DNA of 64,000 nt. Source: Streptomyces tropicalis. Lineage in GTDB: Bacteria; Actinomycetota; Actinomycetes; Streptomycetales; Streptomycetaceae. The stretch spans positions 281,820-345,819 of the forward strand of contig NZ_JARJBB010000007.1 in NCBI RefSeq assembly GCF_029269835.1. The letters are read 5' to 3'. A program made the position numbers and the translations under genes. The notes under the pieces were generated by a model, which saw only the letters and a list, made by a program, of their open reading frames with translations, was not told where the DNA came from and did no database searches. Below are positions 1-7,778 of the stretch, one piece after another; the stretch's first letter is position 1; the number at the start of each line of letters is the position of its first letter.

Positions 1-1
1 C

Positions 2-67
2 GGCGGACTCGTCGTGGCCGCGGACCTCGGGACCCACGAGTCGCTGATGTCGATGATCCGGGGCTGA
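2..67 (+). CDS. C-terminal end of an unidentified protein (partial)
   Basis: An open frame enters from the left edge and stops with TGA at 65-67. It encodes 21 residues ending in MSMIRG, with GC-rich third positions. Too little is left to name a family. It converges on lgt. Confidence 0.45.
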   Translation, partial: GGLVVAADLGTHESLMSMIRG

Positions 68-121
68 CGCCGGGTGCCGGGGCGGACGCCGACGGGCGGC
101 GGCGTGGCGGCGGCCCCGGTC

Positions 122-1015
122 TCAGGCGGTCTGGCGGTCGGCGGCGTCCGCGTCCGGCGCTGCGACCCCGGTCTCCGCGTTCTCGTCGCCGCCCGGGTAG
201 GGGGCGTCGTCGTCCGGGCGCGGACGGCGGGTGACGAAGAGGTGGACGGCCGCTCCGGCGAACAGGACCACCGACACGTAGTCGTTGAGGCGCAGCCCCA
301 GGAAGTGGTTGGCGTGGTCGATGCGCAGCGCCTCGATCCAGGCCCGGCCGGCCGTGTAGGCGAGGACGTAGCAGGCGAACAGGCGGGCCCGGCGCAGCCG
401 GTGGTGGTACCGCCCGTCGAGCCACAGCAGCAGGGCCATCACGCCCAGGTCCCAGAGCGACTCGTACAGGAACGTCGGGTGGTAGAGGGCGACGCCGGGC
501 ATGTCGACGGGGCGGTGCGCCGGGTCGATGTACAGCGCCCACGGCAGGTGGGTGGGGCCGCCGTACAACTCCTGGTTGAAGTAGTTGCCCCAGCGGCCGA
601 TGGCCTGGGCGAGGACCAGGCCGGGCGCGACGGCGTCGGCGAAGTCGGCCAGCGCGATGCCGCGGCTGCGGCAGCCGAGCCAGGCGCCGACGGCACCGAG
701 GGCGACGGCGCCCGGGATGCCGAGGCCGCCGTCCCAGATGAACAGGGCGTGCAGCGGCTGCCGGCCGGGGGCGAAGTACAGCTCGGGGTCGGTGATCACG
801 TGGTAGAGGCGTCCGCCGAGTACGCCGAAGGGCACCGCCCAGATCGCGATGTCGGCGATGTCCTCCCGCCGCCCGCCGCGTGCCTCCCAGCGGCGCCCGG
901 CGAGCCACACGGCGGTGAAGACGCCGGCGAGGATGCACAGGGCGTAGGCGCGGATCGGCAGCGGCCCGAGGTGCCACACCCCCTGTGAGGGGCTGGGCAG
1001 GTACGCCAGGTTCAT
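122..1015 (-). CDS. lgt: Prolipoprotein diacylglyceryl transferase
   Basis: Lgt moves the diacylglyceryl group of phosphatidylglycerol onto the lipobox cysteine of prelipoproteins in the plasma membrane. The 297-residue product opens with MNLAYLPSPS and shows about seven hydrophobic segments. The family signature GRWGNYFNQELYGG is present, as is the downstream YHPTFLYES stretch. The soluble C-terminal tail (about 40 residues, rich in Asp and Ala) is typical of actinobacterial Lgt. An in-frame ATG nine bases upstream (1024) is an alternative start and is the better spaced one from a GAGACGG stretch. Many Streptomyces carry two lgt copies; whether this is the only copy cannot be seen here. The marR gene lies divergently upstream. 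Confidence 0.95.
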   Translation of the reverse strand: MNLAYLPSPSQGVWHLGPLPIRAYALCILAGVFTAVWLAGRRWEARGGRREDIADIAIWAVPFGVLGGRLYHVITDPELYFAPGRQPLHALFIWDGGLGIPGAVALGAVGAWLGCRSRGIALADFADAVAPGLVLAQAIGRWGNYFNQELYGGPTHLPWALYIDPAHRPVDMPGVALYHPTFLYESLWDLGVMALLLWLDGRYHHRLRRARLFACYVLAYTAGRAWIEALRIDHANHFLGLRLNDYVSVVLFAGAAVHLFVTRRPRPDDDAPYPGGDENAETGVAAPDADAADRQTA

Positions 1016-1090
1016 GGGCGTCATGGGCTCGACCGTCTCTCGGTGCGGGTGGGGCCCGGCCCGCGGGCCGGAGGACGACCCGCCCGACAA

Positions 1091-1108
1091 TACATCGGAC
1101 ACCGAAGT
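1091..1108 (-). promoter_or_regulatory. Operator-like element upstream of marR
   Basis: Read on the minus strand, this block (ACTTCGGTGTCCGATGTA) matches 15 of 18 positions of 1832-1849 upstream of the exporter gene. Its core is an inverted repeat TCGG-N3-CCGA. The same element before both the MarR gene and its neighbour suggests one shared regulator site; the binding protein is inferred to be the MarR protein. Confidence 0.6.
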
Positions 1109-1147
1109 TTCTGGAAAGGGAGCGGACGGGAGTACGGCGACAGGCCC

Positions 1148-1153
1148 TAGGCT
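1148..1153 (+). promoter_or_regulatory. Putative -10 box of marR (leaderless transcript)
   Basis: TAGGCT ends seven bases before the ATG at 1160, and no Shine-Dalgarno sequence precedes that ATG. The spacing would place transcription start on or next to the start codon, as in the leaderless mRNAs common in Streptomyces. No convincing -35 was identified. Confidence 0.4.
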
Positions 1154-1159
1154 TGCTGC

Positions 1160-1666
1160 ATGTCCGCGCAGTCCCGCACCGAGGCCGCCCCGCTCCGACC
1201 CGCCGGGGAGGCGCCGGACGCGCGCCTGCTCACGGAGGCCGTGACCCGGCTCCGGCGTGCGCTGCGCTCCTCGATCCGCACCGACTACCCCTGGGAGACC
1301 CTGCCCATGGCGCAGGTGGAGCTGCTCCAGGTGCTCGGGGAGCACTCCCCCGCCCGGATCAGCGACCTCGCGGCCCGCCGGCGCCTGGCCCCGAGCACGG
1401 TGAGCGGTCTGATCGGGCAGATGATCGGCAACGGACTGGTCGCCCGCGACGTGGACCCCGCCGACCGCCGCGCCTCCGTCGTGACCCTCACCGACGCCGG
1501 ACGCGACCAGCTGGCCGCCTGGACCACCGCGCACGAGCGCCGCATGGACGCCGCCCTCGCCGCCCTGGACGCCGACTCCCGCGCGGCGGTCGCGAACGCC
1601 CTGCCCGCCCTCTTCCAGCTGGCAGAGCACCTGGGCGAGCCGGCGGACGGCACCGGGCCGGCGTAG
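1160..1666 (+). CDS. MarR-family transcriptional regulator
   Basis: A 168-residue winged-helix DNA-binding protein. The helix-turn-helix region lies at about residues 65-95 (ISDLAARRRLAPSTVSGLIG), and is followed by the wing with the DPADRRASVVTLTDAGR signature of MarR proteins. MarR proteins usually act as dimeric repressors released by small phenolic or drug-like ligands. The gene is followed on the same strand by a DHA2-type exporter, and a related palindromic element precedes both genes, so autoregulation and control of the exporter are likely. The first 30 residues are a low-complexity Ala/Pro/Arg stretch with no recognisable role. Confidence 0.9.
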   Translation: MSAQSRTEAAPLRPAGEAPDARLLTEAVTRLRRALRSSIRTDYPWETLPMAQVELLQVLGEHSPARISDLAARRRLAPSTVSGLIGQMIGNGLVARDVDPADRRASVVTLTDAGRDQLAAWTTAHERRMDAALAALDADSRAAVANALPALFQLAEHLGEPADGTGPA

Positions 1667-1824
1667 CCGGGCCCGTGCGGCGGCCCGGACCGCGCCGCCG
1701 CACGGCTCCTCGTGCCCCCGGGCCGGAAGCCCCCGGGACGTCACCACGGGCGCGTCGTGGCCGCCCGGCTCCTGCTCCCCTTCACTCCCGTGCGCCCTGC
1801 CGGCGGGGCCCGTCTGCGTCGGGT

Positions 1825-1849
1825 ACCGAATAGTTCGGTCACCGATGTA
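1825..1849 (+). promoter_or_regulatory. Palindromic operator upstream of the DHA2 exporter
   Basis: Contains a perfect inverted repeat ACCGAA-TAG-TTCGGT (1825-1839) overlapped by a second one, TCGGT-C-ACCGA (1835-1845). Positions 1832-1849 repeat the element found at 1091-1108 before marR. It lies 52 bases upstream of the exporter start, a suitable place for repression. Confidence 0.65.
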
Positions 1850-1901
1850 AACTCGAGGGGAGAACACGCGCCCGTACCGGGCCGGAGGACGGAGACCTGA
1901 T

Positions 1902-3356
1902 GTGGACGGCGGCATGAGCACGGCCCCGACCCGCACCCGGGCCTGGCCGTCGCTCCTGACCCGGGAACGGCCCCGGCCGGAGGCGATCCGCAACCGGCCC
2001 GGAGCATGGCGGCTGGCGGTGGCCACGGTCTGCTTCGGCGCCTTCATGGGCCAGCTGGACGCCAGCATCGTCACCCTCACCTACGGCAGCCTGCGCGACG
2101 AGTTCGGGGCGTCGCTGGCCGCGATCGAGTGGGTGTCCCTGGCGTACCTGCTCACGCTCGTCGCCCTGCTGGTCCCGGTGGGGCGCCTGTCCGACGCGCA
2201 CGGCCGCAAGCTCTTCTACCTCTACGGGTTCGTCGTCTTCACCGGCGCCTCGGCGGCCTGCGGACTCGCGCCCTCCCTCGCCGCCCTCGTCGCCTTCCGC
2301 GTCGTACAGGCGGTGGGCGCGGCGATGATGCAGGCCAACAGTGTCGCGCTGGTGGCCACGAGCGCGCCGCGGGAGCGGATGCGGGCGGCGCTGGGCGTGC
2401 AGGCGGCGGCGCAGGCGCTGGGACTGGCGCTCGGTCCCACCGTGGGCGGGGCGCTGGTGTCGGCGCTCGGCTGGCGGTGGGTGTTCGGGATCAACGTTCC
2501 GGTGGGGGTCGTGGCGCTGGTCGCCGGGCACTTCCTGCTGCCCCGCACCCGCAGCCGCAGCCGCGTGGCCTCCTTCGACTGGCCGGGGCTGACCCTGCTC
2601 GCGGTGACCACGACGAGTCTGCTGCTCGGCCTCTCGGCCGCCTCGGGACTCGGGGTGCCGCCGTGGGCGGCCGTCGCACTGCTCGCCCTGGCGGCGGTGA
2701 CCGGATGGGTGTTCGTACGGCGCCAGGAGCACGCGCCCGTCCCGCTGCTGGACGTGGCGCTGCTGCGGGTGAGGGCGGTCCGGTCCGGGCTGGTCGCGGC
2801 GCTGTGCGGCTACCTCGTGCTGTTCGGGCCGCTGGTGCTGGTGCCGCAGACCGTCGCGCGGGCCGGCGGCTCGGAGTTCCTTGCCGGACTGGTGCTCACC
2901 GCGCTGCCGGGCGGGTTCGCGCTGGCGGCGACCGGCGCCGACCGCCTGCTCCCCCGCGCGATGGGCGACCGGGCCCGCTGTCTGCTCGGTGCGGCGGTGT
3001 GCACGGGTACGCCCGCCGCGATGCTCGTGCTGCCCACCGGGCCGGGTGTGCTGGCGGCGCAGCTGGCGGTCCTCGGGATCGGGCTGGGGCTCTTCACCCC
3101 GGCGAACAACACCCTGGTGATGAGTGCGATCCCGGCCCGCAGTGCGGGTACCGGCGGCGGCCTGGTCAACATGGCGCGGGGGCTGGGCACGGCCCTGGGC
3201 GTCGCCCTCGTCACCCTTCAGCTGCACCTGTCGGCCGGCGGGGACGCCCGCGAGGGCTGGGACCGCTCGGTGGGTGTCCTGCTGGCCGCGGCGCTCGCCG
3301 CCACCGTCGCGGCATGGCTCTCCCCGGCCCGCGGGCGACGGCCGGCGACGCAGTGA
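1902..3356 (+). CDS. DHA2-family MFS drug exporter
   Basis: A 484-residue major-facilitator protein of the EmrB/QacA (14-helix) type, expected to pump small toxic compounds out with proton influx. The loop 2-3 motif GRLSDAHGRK and the antiporter motif C region GPTVGGALV are visible, and the chain is hydrophobic through its length. The GTG at 1902 is preferred as start because GGAG lies seven bases before it; an in-frame ATG at 1914 is possible. The operator at 1825-1849 and the MarR gene upstream suggest ligand-induced expression. The gene ends six bases before the convergent FAD-subunit gene. Confidence 0.9.
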   Translation: MDGGMSTAPTRTRAWPSLLTRERPRPEAIRNRPGAWRLAVATVCFGAFMGQLDASIVTLTYGSLRDEFGASLAAIEWVSLAYLLTLVALLVPVGRLSDAHGRKLFYLYGFVVFTGASAACGLAPSLAALVAFRVVQAVGAAMMQANSVALVATSAPRERMRAALGVQAAAQALGLALGPTVGGALVSALGWRWVFGINVPVGVVALVAGHFLLPRTRSRSRVASFDWPGLTLLAVTTTSLLLGLSAASGLGVPPWAAVALLALAAVTGWVFVRRQEHAPVPLLDVALLRVRAVRSGLVAALCGYLVLFGPLVLVPQTVARAGGSEFLAGLVLTALPGGFALAATGADRLLPRAMGDRARCLLGAAVCTGTPAAMLVLPTGPGVLAAQLAVLGIGLGLFTPANNTLVMSAIPARSAGTGGGLVNMARGLGTALGVALVTLQLHLSAGGDAREGWDRSVGVLLAAALAATVAAWLSPARGRRPATQ

Positions 3357-3362
3357 ACCGGG

Positions 3363-4085
3363 TCAGTCCCCGGGGCCGCCGCGGGTGAGGTCGGCCGTCT
3401 GGCGGATGACGAACTCCCATGCGGTCTCGGACAGTTCGGCGAAGGCCGGGGTGCGCAGCGTGCGCAGGGCCTCCTCGGGGCCGCTGTCGCAGACGGCACT
3501 GCCGGTGAGTACGTCGTACCCGTCACGGACGGCGACGCGCAGGCGGGTGGGTCCGTCGTCCTCGGCGTGCAGGGCCAGGGCCGCGGCGAGCGGCGGCGGG
3601 CCGCCCGGCGCGGCGGGGAGTTTGCCGTAGGCGCTGGCGAGCGGGGCGCGCCAGTGGAGGCCGAGCAGGACGGGACGCTTGGCCACCAGTTCGGCCAGGT
3701 CGGTCTCGTGGACGCCGTCGGCGTCGAGCACGGTGGCGCGGGAGTCGAGGACCAGCGCCGCGGGCAGCAGGCAGCGCAGCGTGCTGCCCACGAGGTTGCC
3801 GCCGACCGTCGCCGTCCGGCGCACGGCTCCGGTGCCCACCCCGGCGGCAGCCCGGCGCAGGGCCTCCGGCACGCGGTCGTCGATGCGGTTCAGGACGACC
3901 GCGGCGCCCAGCGCGGTGGGCCCGACGACGTCGGCCTCCGGCACGTCGCGCAGCGACATGGCGTGGGCGGGGAACCCGTCGCGCTGCCAGGTGGCCCACA
4001 CGAGCGTCGCGCCGCCCACGGGCGTCGCTCCGTCGGCCAGGCACTCCCTCGCTTCGGACACGGACGTGGGCAGATGCAGGAGCAC
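3363..4085 (-). CDS. FAD-binding subunit of xanthine dehydrogenase/CO dehydrogenase family, orphan
   Basis: A 240-residue protein like the middle (CoxM/XdhB) subunit of molybdenum hydroxylases, which passes electrons from iron-sulfur centres to FAD. The N-terminal VGGATLVWA stretch and the TATVGGNLVG motif are the two FAD-contact motifs of this fold; the C-terminal third matches the CO-dehydrogenase flavoprotein C-domain in position. The start is the GTG at 4085 (VLLHLPTS), since upstream residues look non-coding. No molybdopterin or 2Fe-2S subunit lies nearby, so the protein is an orphan here. It may partner with subunits elsewhere or work as a free flavoprotein. The other two subunits are normally encoded next to it, so their absence is notable. 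Confidence 0.8.
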   Translation of the reverse strand: MLLHLPTSVSEARECLADGATPVGGATLVWATWQRDGFPAHAMSLRDVPEADVVGPTALGAAVVLNRIDDRVPEALRRAAAGVGTGAVRRTATVGGNLVGSTLRCLLPAALVLDSRATVLDADGVHETDLAELVAKRPVLLGLHWRAPLASAYGKLPAAPGGPPPLAAALALHAEDDGPTRLRVAVRDGYDVLTGSAVCDSGPEEALRTLRTPAFAELSETAWEFVIRQTADLTRGGPGD

Positions 4086-4568
4086 CGCGGCCGACCTGCC
4101 TTTCTGCGGAGTTCGTCGGGTGGGCGGGTGAGCAGGGTGGTCACGCATCCGGCACACCGGTCACCTGCCCGCTGGCACAGCGCATTCTGGCGGCACGGCG
4201 GGGGGCGCGTGCAGGGCTCACACGGGCACGCCGTGCGCTGCGTCCGCCGGGCCCGGCGTGCGCTGCGCACCTTCCCCCGATCCGGCGGGCGCCACGGCCG
4301 GCCCGGAACCGGCGTCGGCGTCCGCCCGGTCGGGTGCGGGTGACGCAGCAGGCCGGCGCCGGCCGTACGCGCCCCTCCCCCTCCGGGCGGGCCGCGGGCC
4401 ACCCGCGCGGGTCAGCGGACGCGCGCTCTGCGGCCGGGGACGGCAGGGTGGTGCCGACGAGTTCCGCGTGCCCGCACGGAGCGGCCCCGTACGGAGCGGC
4501 TGTGCCCGTACCGGGGCGACTGCCCGTCCTGAGCGGCCACCGGCAAGCACCCACGCCCGGGAGGACGC
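4086..4568. other. Intergenic region without a clear gene
   Basis: About 480 bases between the divergent FAD-subunit gene and an unknown gene. It contains GC-rich sequence with near-repeats of GTACGGAGCGGC around 4475-4500, followed by CCCGTACCGGGG. No frame shows both a ribosome site and coding bias. Promoters for both flanking genes are expected here, but none is clear by eye. Confidence 0.5.
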
Positions 4569-5237
4569 ATGCGCGAGAAGCCGCTGAGCAGGATCGAGAA
4601 CGAGCTGTTGCGGTTGCGCCGGCACCTGTCCTCCGCCACGGAGCATCCCCAGGTCCCGGCGGGCTTCGCCGTGAACCGGGCTCTCGTCAGCGGTCTCGTC
4701 GCCGGTGACCTCTCCGAACCGCAGGAGGCGGAGCTGGCCGGGGAGGTGGCGCGGGCCCTGCCCTTCCACTGGTCGCAGTTCAACACCGAGGCCGAGGTCA
4801 TGTCCGAGCTGACGGACCACCTGGGCGGCCGCCAGGAACTGGTGAGCTGGCTGGACCGCTTCCCGGGCGCTCCTCGGCTGGTGGCCCGGCTGTACGTCCT
4901 GATGGGGCTCCTGGACCGCTTCAGCGAGGAGGCACCCGTGGTCACCGCCTTGCGTGAGTTCCGTGAGGGCACGCCCTACCCGGCCGGCCTCCAGGGCTAC
5001 CTCCTGCCCGAGACCGACGACGGCACGCTCGCCGAGCTCGCGTTCAGGATCGAGCGGCTGCTCGGCGACGGGGAGCGCGAGCGCGCGGTCGCACTCGCGC
5101 TGTCCACCGCGGAGTGCCTGGAGCGGGTCGCGCCGCGGGCGGCGGAGATCGACCCGGGGGCCGCCGGCGACCTGGGCGAGCTGATGGAGCACAGCCGCAA
5201 GGACATCCAGGAGGCCGTCTCGGAGACGCCCGCCTGA
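4569..5237 (+). CDS. Conserved-looking hypothetical protein
   Basis: A 222-residue soluble, acidic, mostly helical protein with no signal peptide or membrane segment. GGGAGGA lies six bases before the ATG, and third positions are strongly GC-biased, so it is a real gene. The family is not recognised. The middle part (TEAEVMSELTDHLGGRQ) and the repeated charged helices suggest an all-alpha fold. It is transcribed alone and converges with the YdeP-type oxidoreductase. Confidence 0.75.
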   Translation: MREKPLSRIENELLRLRRHLSSATEHPQVPAGFAVNRALVSGLVAGDLSEPQEAELAGEVARALPFHWSQFNTEAEVMSELTDHLGGRQELVSWLDRFPGAPRLVARLYVLMGLLDRFSEEAPVVTALREFREGTPYPAGLQGYLLPETDDGTLAELAFRIERLLGDGERERAVALALSTAECLERVAPRAAEIDPGAAGDLGELMEHSRKDIQEAVSETPA

Positions 5238-5324
5238 CGGTACGTCGTCTCACGGGCGCCGCCGGGAGGGGCGCGCGGGCGCCCTGCCGGGCCGGCCGGC
5301 CGACCCGCACGCACGGACGGTCCG

Positions 5325-7637
5325 TCAGCCGGCTGTCTCGATGGTGACCTTGACGTGTTTCATCAGCGGCTGGTCGCTCTGGGTGCTGTAGTCGCCGATC
5401 GCGCACAGCACGTTCATCTCCGGCATGTACCCCGCCGCGCAGCCGCGCGGGATGTCGTACGGGACGGCCAGGTAGCCCTTCAGGTACCGGTGGGTGCCGT
5501 CCTTCGCGGTGCTGGTGATGTCGACCGGGTCGAACTCCGAGATGCCGCGCTCCCGCATGTCGTCCTGGTTCATGAAGACCAGGGTCCGCAGGTTCCTGAT
5601 CCCCCGGTAGCGGTCGTTGTCGGAGTAGATGGTGGTGTTCCACTGGTCGTGGGAGCGCATGGTCCCCAGCGCCAGCGTGCCCGGGGCGGGGACGACGTCG
5701 GGCAGCGGCGCGGCGGAGAACTCGGCACGCCCGGACGGGGTGAGGAAGACCAGTTCGCGGGCGGGCTGCCGGATGCGGAAGCCGAGCGGGAGGCGCACAC
5801 GGCGGTTGCAGTCCTCGAAGCCGTCGAGGACCTGGGCCATCGTGTCGCGGATGCGGTCGTAGTCCTCGACGTACCACTCCCACGGGGTGTCGCTGTCGGG
5901 CAGCGCGGCGCGGGCCATTCCGGCGATGATCGCCGGCTCGGACAGCAGGTGCTTCGAGGCGGGCCGCTTCATGCCGACGGAGAGGTGCACCATGCTCATC
6001 GAGTCCTCGACCGACGTGCTCTGGAGGCCGCCCCGCTGGTGGTCCCTCTCGGTCCGGCCGAGGCACGGAAGGATCAACGCCCGCCTGCCGTGGACCAGAT
6101 GGCTGCGGTTCAGCTTGGTGCTCACCTGGACGGTGAGTTCGCAGGAGCGCAACGCCTCGTGGGTGTACGGGGTGTCCGGGGCGGCGAGGGCGAAGTTGCC
6201 GCCCATGCCGACGAAGACCTTCACCTCGCCGCGGTGCATCGCCTCGATCGTGCCGACGGTGTCCAGGCCGTGCTCGCGCGGCGGGTCGATCCCGCAGACC
6301 GAGGCCAGCCGGTCGAGGAACTCCGCGGAGGGCCGGTGGTCGATGCCGCACGTGCGGTTGCCCTGGACGTTGCTGTGTCCGCGCACCGGTGAGGGACCGG
6401 CGCCCTCCCGGCCCAGGTTGCCGCGCAGCAGCAGGAGGTTGACGATCTCGCGGACGGTGTCGACGCCGTGCTCGTGCTGGCTGACGCCGAGGCACCAGCT
6501 GACGATGCTGCGGTCCGCCTCGCGGTACACGCGTGCCGCTTTGAGGATGCGGGCGCGGTCGACGCCGGACTGACGCTCGATCTCCTCCCAGGACGTCGCC
6601 TCGCACACCTTGCGGTAGTCGTCGAAGTATGCGGTGTGACGCTCGATGAACTCCTGGTCGAGCGCCTTCGGATCGGTCCTGGACTGTTCCAGGACCGCCT
6701 TGGCCATGCCGCGGACGAGCGCCATGTCTCCGCCGACCCGGGGCTGCAGGTTCAGCGTGCTGGTCCTGGTCGACTTGAACAGGGCCATGTCGGTGAAGTC
6801 GTGGGGCACGATGGTCCGCGTGGCGGCGGCCTCCACGAGCGGGTTGATGTGCACGATCTGCGCCCCGCGCCGGTACGCCTCGGCCAGCGCGGTGAGCATC
6901 CGGGGCGCGTTGGAGGCGGCGTTGACGCCCATGATGAAGAGGGCGTCGGTGGCCTCCCAGTCCTTGAGGTCGACGGTGCCCTTGCCGGTGCCCAGGGACG
7001 CCTGCAGGGCGCGGCCGCTGGCCTCGTGGCACATGTTGGAGCAGTCCGGCAGGTTGTTGGTGCCCAACTCGCGGGCCAGGAGCTGGTAGAGGAAGGTCGC
7101 TTCGTTGCCCAGGCGGCCCGAGGTGTAGAACGACGCCTGACGGGGGCCGTCCAGTGCACGCAGGGTGCGGCCGACGAGGGCGAAGGCGTCGCGCCAGCCG
7201 ATCGGGACGTAGTGGTCCGAGTCGGGGTCGTAGACCATCGGCTCGGTCAGGCGGCCCTGGTCCTCCAGCGCGAAGTCGCTCCAGCCGGACAGCTCGGTCA
7301 CCGAGTGCGCGGCGAAGAACTCGCGCCCGACCCGTTTGCGGGTCATCTCCCAGGTGACGTGCTTGATGCCGTTCTCGCAGATGTCCAGGTGCAGGCCCTT
7401 GATGTCGTCCGGCCATGCGCATCCGGGGCAGTCGAAGCCGCCGTTCTCGTGGTTCATCCGCATGATGGCGCGGGGGCCGTCGACCAGTGCGTTCTCCCGC
7501 GCGAGGACGCGGCCCACGCTCTTCGCGGCTCCCCAGCCGGCCGCGGGGTGGTGGTAGGGACGGAACTCCGGCTCGCCGGCGGGCTTCGGTCCCACTCGGG
7601 GCTCGCGCCGGTCCCGGTCGTCGTGAGGGGCGTTCAC
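5325..7637 (-). CDS. YdeP/FdhF-family molybdopterin oxidoreductase
   Basis: A 770-residue protein of the bis-MGD molybdenum enzyme superfamily, closest in layout to YdeP. It has an N-terminal FDCPGCAWP motif (two cysteines instead of the four-cysteine iron-sulfur motif of classical formate dehydrogenases), SNMCHEASG at the molybdenum region, and the C-terminal molydopterin-dinucleotide-binding domain. The substrate of YdeP proteins is unknown; acid resistance has been proposed in enteric bacteria. No twin-arginine signal is seen, so it is cytoplasmic. GAGGTGA lies eight bases before the GTG at 7637, which makes that start better than the GTG at 7649, which overlaps the ribosome site. No fdhD or cofactor gene is adjacent. 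Confidence 0.88.
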   Translation of the reverse strand: MNAPHDDRDRREPRVGPKPAGEPEFRPYHHPAAGWGAAKSVGRVLARENALVDGPRAIMRMNHENGGFDCPGCAWPDDIKGLHLDICENGIKHVTWEMTRKRVGREFFAAHSVTELSGWSDFALEDQGRLTEPMVYDPDSDHYVPIGWRDAFALVGRTLRALDGPRQASFYTSGRLGNEATFLYQLLARELGTNNLPDCSNMCHEASGRALQASLGTGKGTVDLKDWEATDALFIMGVNAASNAPRMLTALAEAYRRGAQIVHINPLVEAAATRTIVPHDFTDMALFKSTRTSTLNLQPRVGGDMALVRGMAKAVLEQSRTDPKALDQEFIERHTAYFDDYRKVCEATSWEEIERQSGVDRARILKAARVYREADRSIVSWCLGVSQHEHGVDTVREIVNLLLLRGNLGREGAGPSPVRGHSNVQGNRTCGIDHRPSAEFLDRLASVCGIDPPREHGLDTVGTIEAMHRGEVKVFVGMGGNFALAAPDTPYTHEALRSCELTVQVSTKLNRSHLVHGRRALILPCLGRTERDHQRGGLQSTSVEDSMSMVHLSVGMKRPASKHLLSEPAIIAGMARAALPDSDTPWEWYVEDYDRIRDTMAQVLDGFEDCNRRVRLPLGFRIRQPARELVFLTPSGRAEFSAAPLPDVVPAPGTLALGTMRSHDQWNTTIYSDNDRYRGIRNLRTLVFMNQDDMRERGISEFDPVDITSTAKDGTHRYLKGYLAVPYDIPRGCAAGYMPEMNVLCAIGDYSTQSDQPLMKHVKVTIETAG

Positions 7638-7778
7638 GTCTGCTCTCACCTCTTCGCTGTTCGAGCATGGTCGAGCACGGCTCCGCGGCGTCGCTTCTCC
7701 TCAGGCTATGCCGGTGGATCACCCCACGCCATGCGGCTTCGGCGGGCCCCGGACGCGCTCGGCGGGTATACGGCAGAC

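Noticed and set aside
6468..7778. Long plus-strand frame running from inside the molybdenum enzyme into the FUSC gene.
   Set aside because: This part is antisense of the oxidoreductase. Homology-like membrane sequence begins only near 7779.
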